A stretch of DNA of 61,300 bases from Hyphococcus sp. (GTDB lineage: Bacteria > Pseudomonadota > Alphaproteobacteria > Caulobacterales > Parvularculaceae), in the NCBI GenBank assembly GCA_028284345.1, contig JANQRY010000005.1:1-61300 (forward strand), written 5' to 3'. The first letter of the stretch is position 1. Each line of letters begins with the position of its first letter. Both the position numbers and the translations under genes were made by a program. This document shows positions 60,832 through 61,300 of the stretch, piece by piece. A model generated the notes under the pieces. It made no database searches. It saw only the letters and a list, made by a program, of their open reading frames with translations, and had not been told where the DNA came from.

Positions 60832-61300
60832 TTTATGACCTTCTCAAAAATGATCGCCAATGCGATCGGGGTTGAAGGAACGCGGTGCGGCTCGGGTTGG
60901 ACTTCGCCCGAAAACCTCCCGCGAAGGCGCGCTTCCTAACGGAGCAGACGAGATCGTGCAAGTGCGAAAAGACCAGATTTTGGGGATATTTGAAGAGCGG
61001 GTGCGGACGGCCTCTAATGGGGGACTCGAGGCCGCCCGCCCCGGCTACGCAACTGTACGCAACTATTCGATACGCAACCAATTCTACTGAAAAGACCACA
61101 AACGCATGATACGCAGCGCCCTCTAGTGATGTTATAAACTTACATTTGAAATGTGGCAATAATGCGGCGTGGTTAATGGAAATTCCCGTTAAAGGGGAAT
61201 TCCTACTCTCAGTAAGCCTCTGCAAAGTTGTTCAGGTGATTCTTAAAAAAACCCGAACGTCTAATTTAAATCAATAAAATCAGGACATTGGCCTAATAAG
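60832..61300. other. gene-free region upstream of rplK
   Basis: 469 nt to the window end without a supported gene. It holds three copies of TACGCAAC (61046, 61056, 61071) and an imperfect hairpin, GGAAATTCCC (61178-61187) with GGGGAATTCC (61194-61203). The rplK promoter and any L1-binding leader should lie here, but I cannot place them. A long minus-strand frame has no ribosomal or elongation-factor resemblance. Confidence 0.45.

Noticed and set aside
61046-61078. CRISPR-like repeats
   Set aside because: Only three 8-nt copies with unequal 2- and 7-nt gaps, far too short for repeats and spacers, and no cas genes.
60833-61225. 130-codon minus-strand frame upstream of rplK
   Set aside because: Does not resemble NusG or SecE, runs into the rplK ribosome binding region and has no domain.

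Overview
The window is a GC-rich chromosomal segment of an alphaproteobacterium, probably a marine Caulobacterales/Parvularculales-type organism. The clues are an imuA-imuB-dnaE2 mutasome with a GAAC-N7-GAAC SOS box, a complete type II secretion (T2SS) operon, System I cytochrome c maturation genes, phasins with a PhaD-like regulator, and TonB-dependent receptors. No genome-wide comparison was possible, so the lineage is an inference.

1-10988 is an accessory block. It holds an alpha/beta hydrolase, a short-chain dehydrogenase, a small barrel-like protein, an FAD oxidoreductase and an acyl-CoA-dehydrogenase-fold enzyme, which together look like uptake and conversion of an unidentified organic compound. 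A TonB receptor and a LysR regulator follow, then an Rrf2 regulator divergent from a thioredoxin-reductase-like enzyme and a methyltransferase, with two palindromes between them. The block ends exactly at a 45-nt 3' fragment of an initiator tRNA-fMet gene (10989-11033). That is the signature of a tRNA-integrated island whose intact tRNA and integrase would lie left of the window.

11124-27045 holds a NamZ-type muramidase, a DOMON-like protein, an enoyl-CoA hydratase, the prepilin peptidase, and the minus-strand T2SS operon gspC-D-E-F-G-H-I-J-K-L-M-N, which ends in a translationally coupled lipoprotein gene. Directly upstream (27198-32822) lies a two-gene unit: a tandemly duplicated surface-type lipoprotein and a large TonB receptor. 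The lipoprotein is a plausible T2SS substrate.

33311-44910 is housekeeping: rplY, pth, ychF, then (minus) mtnP, glpK, hemF, dnaE2, imuB and imuA. A REP-like palindromic element lies after ychF, and a related one is inserted in frame inside dnaE2. Upstream of imuA is an SOS box overlapping a promoter, followed by an unannotated 27-codon reading frame with a good Shine-Dalgarno.

45335-49592 holds two phasins and a PhaD-like TetR regulator behind a PhaR-type palindrome. A VOC protein and the glutathione-dependent formaldehyde dehydrogenase follow, with an AT-rich foreign gene between them encoding a putative EVE-domain nuclease (modification-dependent restriction).

49715-59633 holds the cytochrome c maturation genes in three blocks: ccmABCE (+), ccmFGHI (-) and ccmD (+). 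An FkbM methyltransferase and a glycosyltransferase-like gene of different base composition sit between the first two. ccmD overlaps a sulfite dehydrogenase gene, which is followed by its cytochrome c subunit, a client of the Ccm pathway. The window ends with rplK-rplA (-) and a gene-free upstream region.
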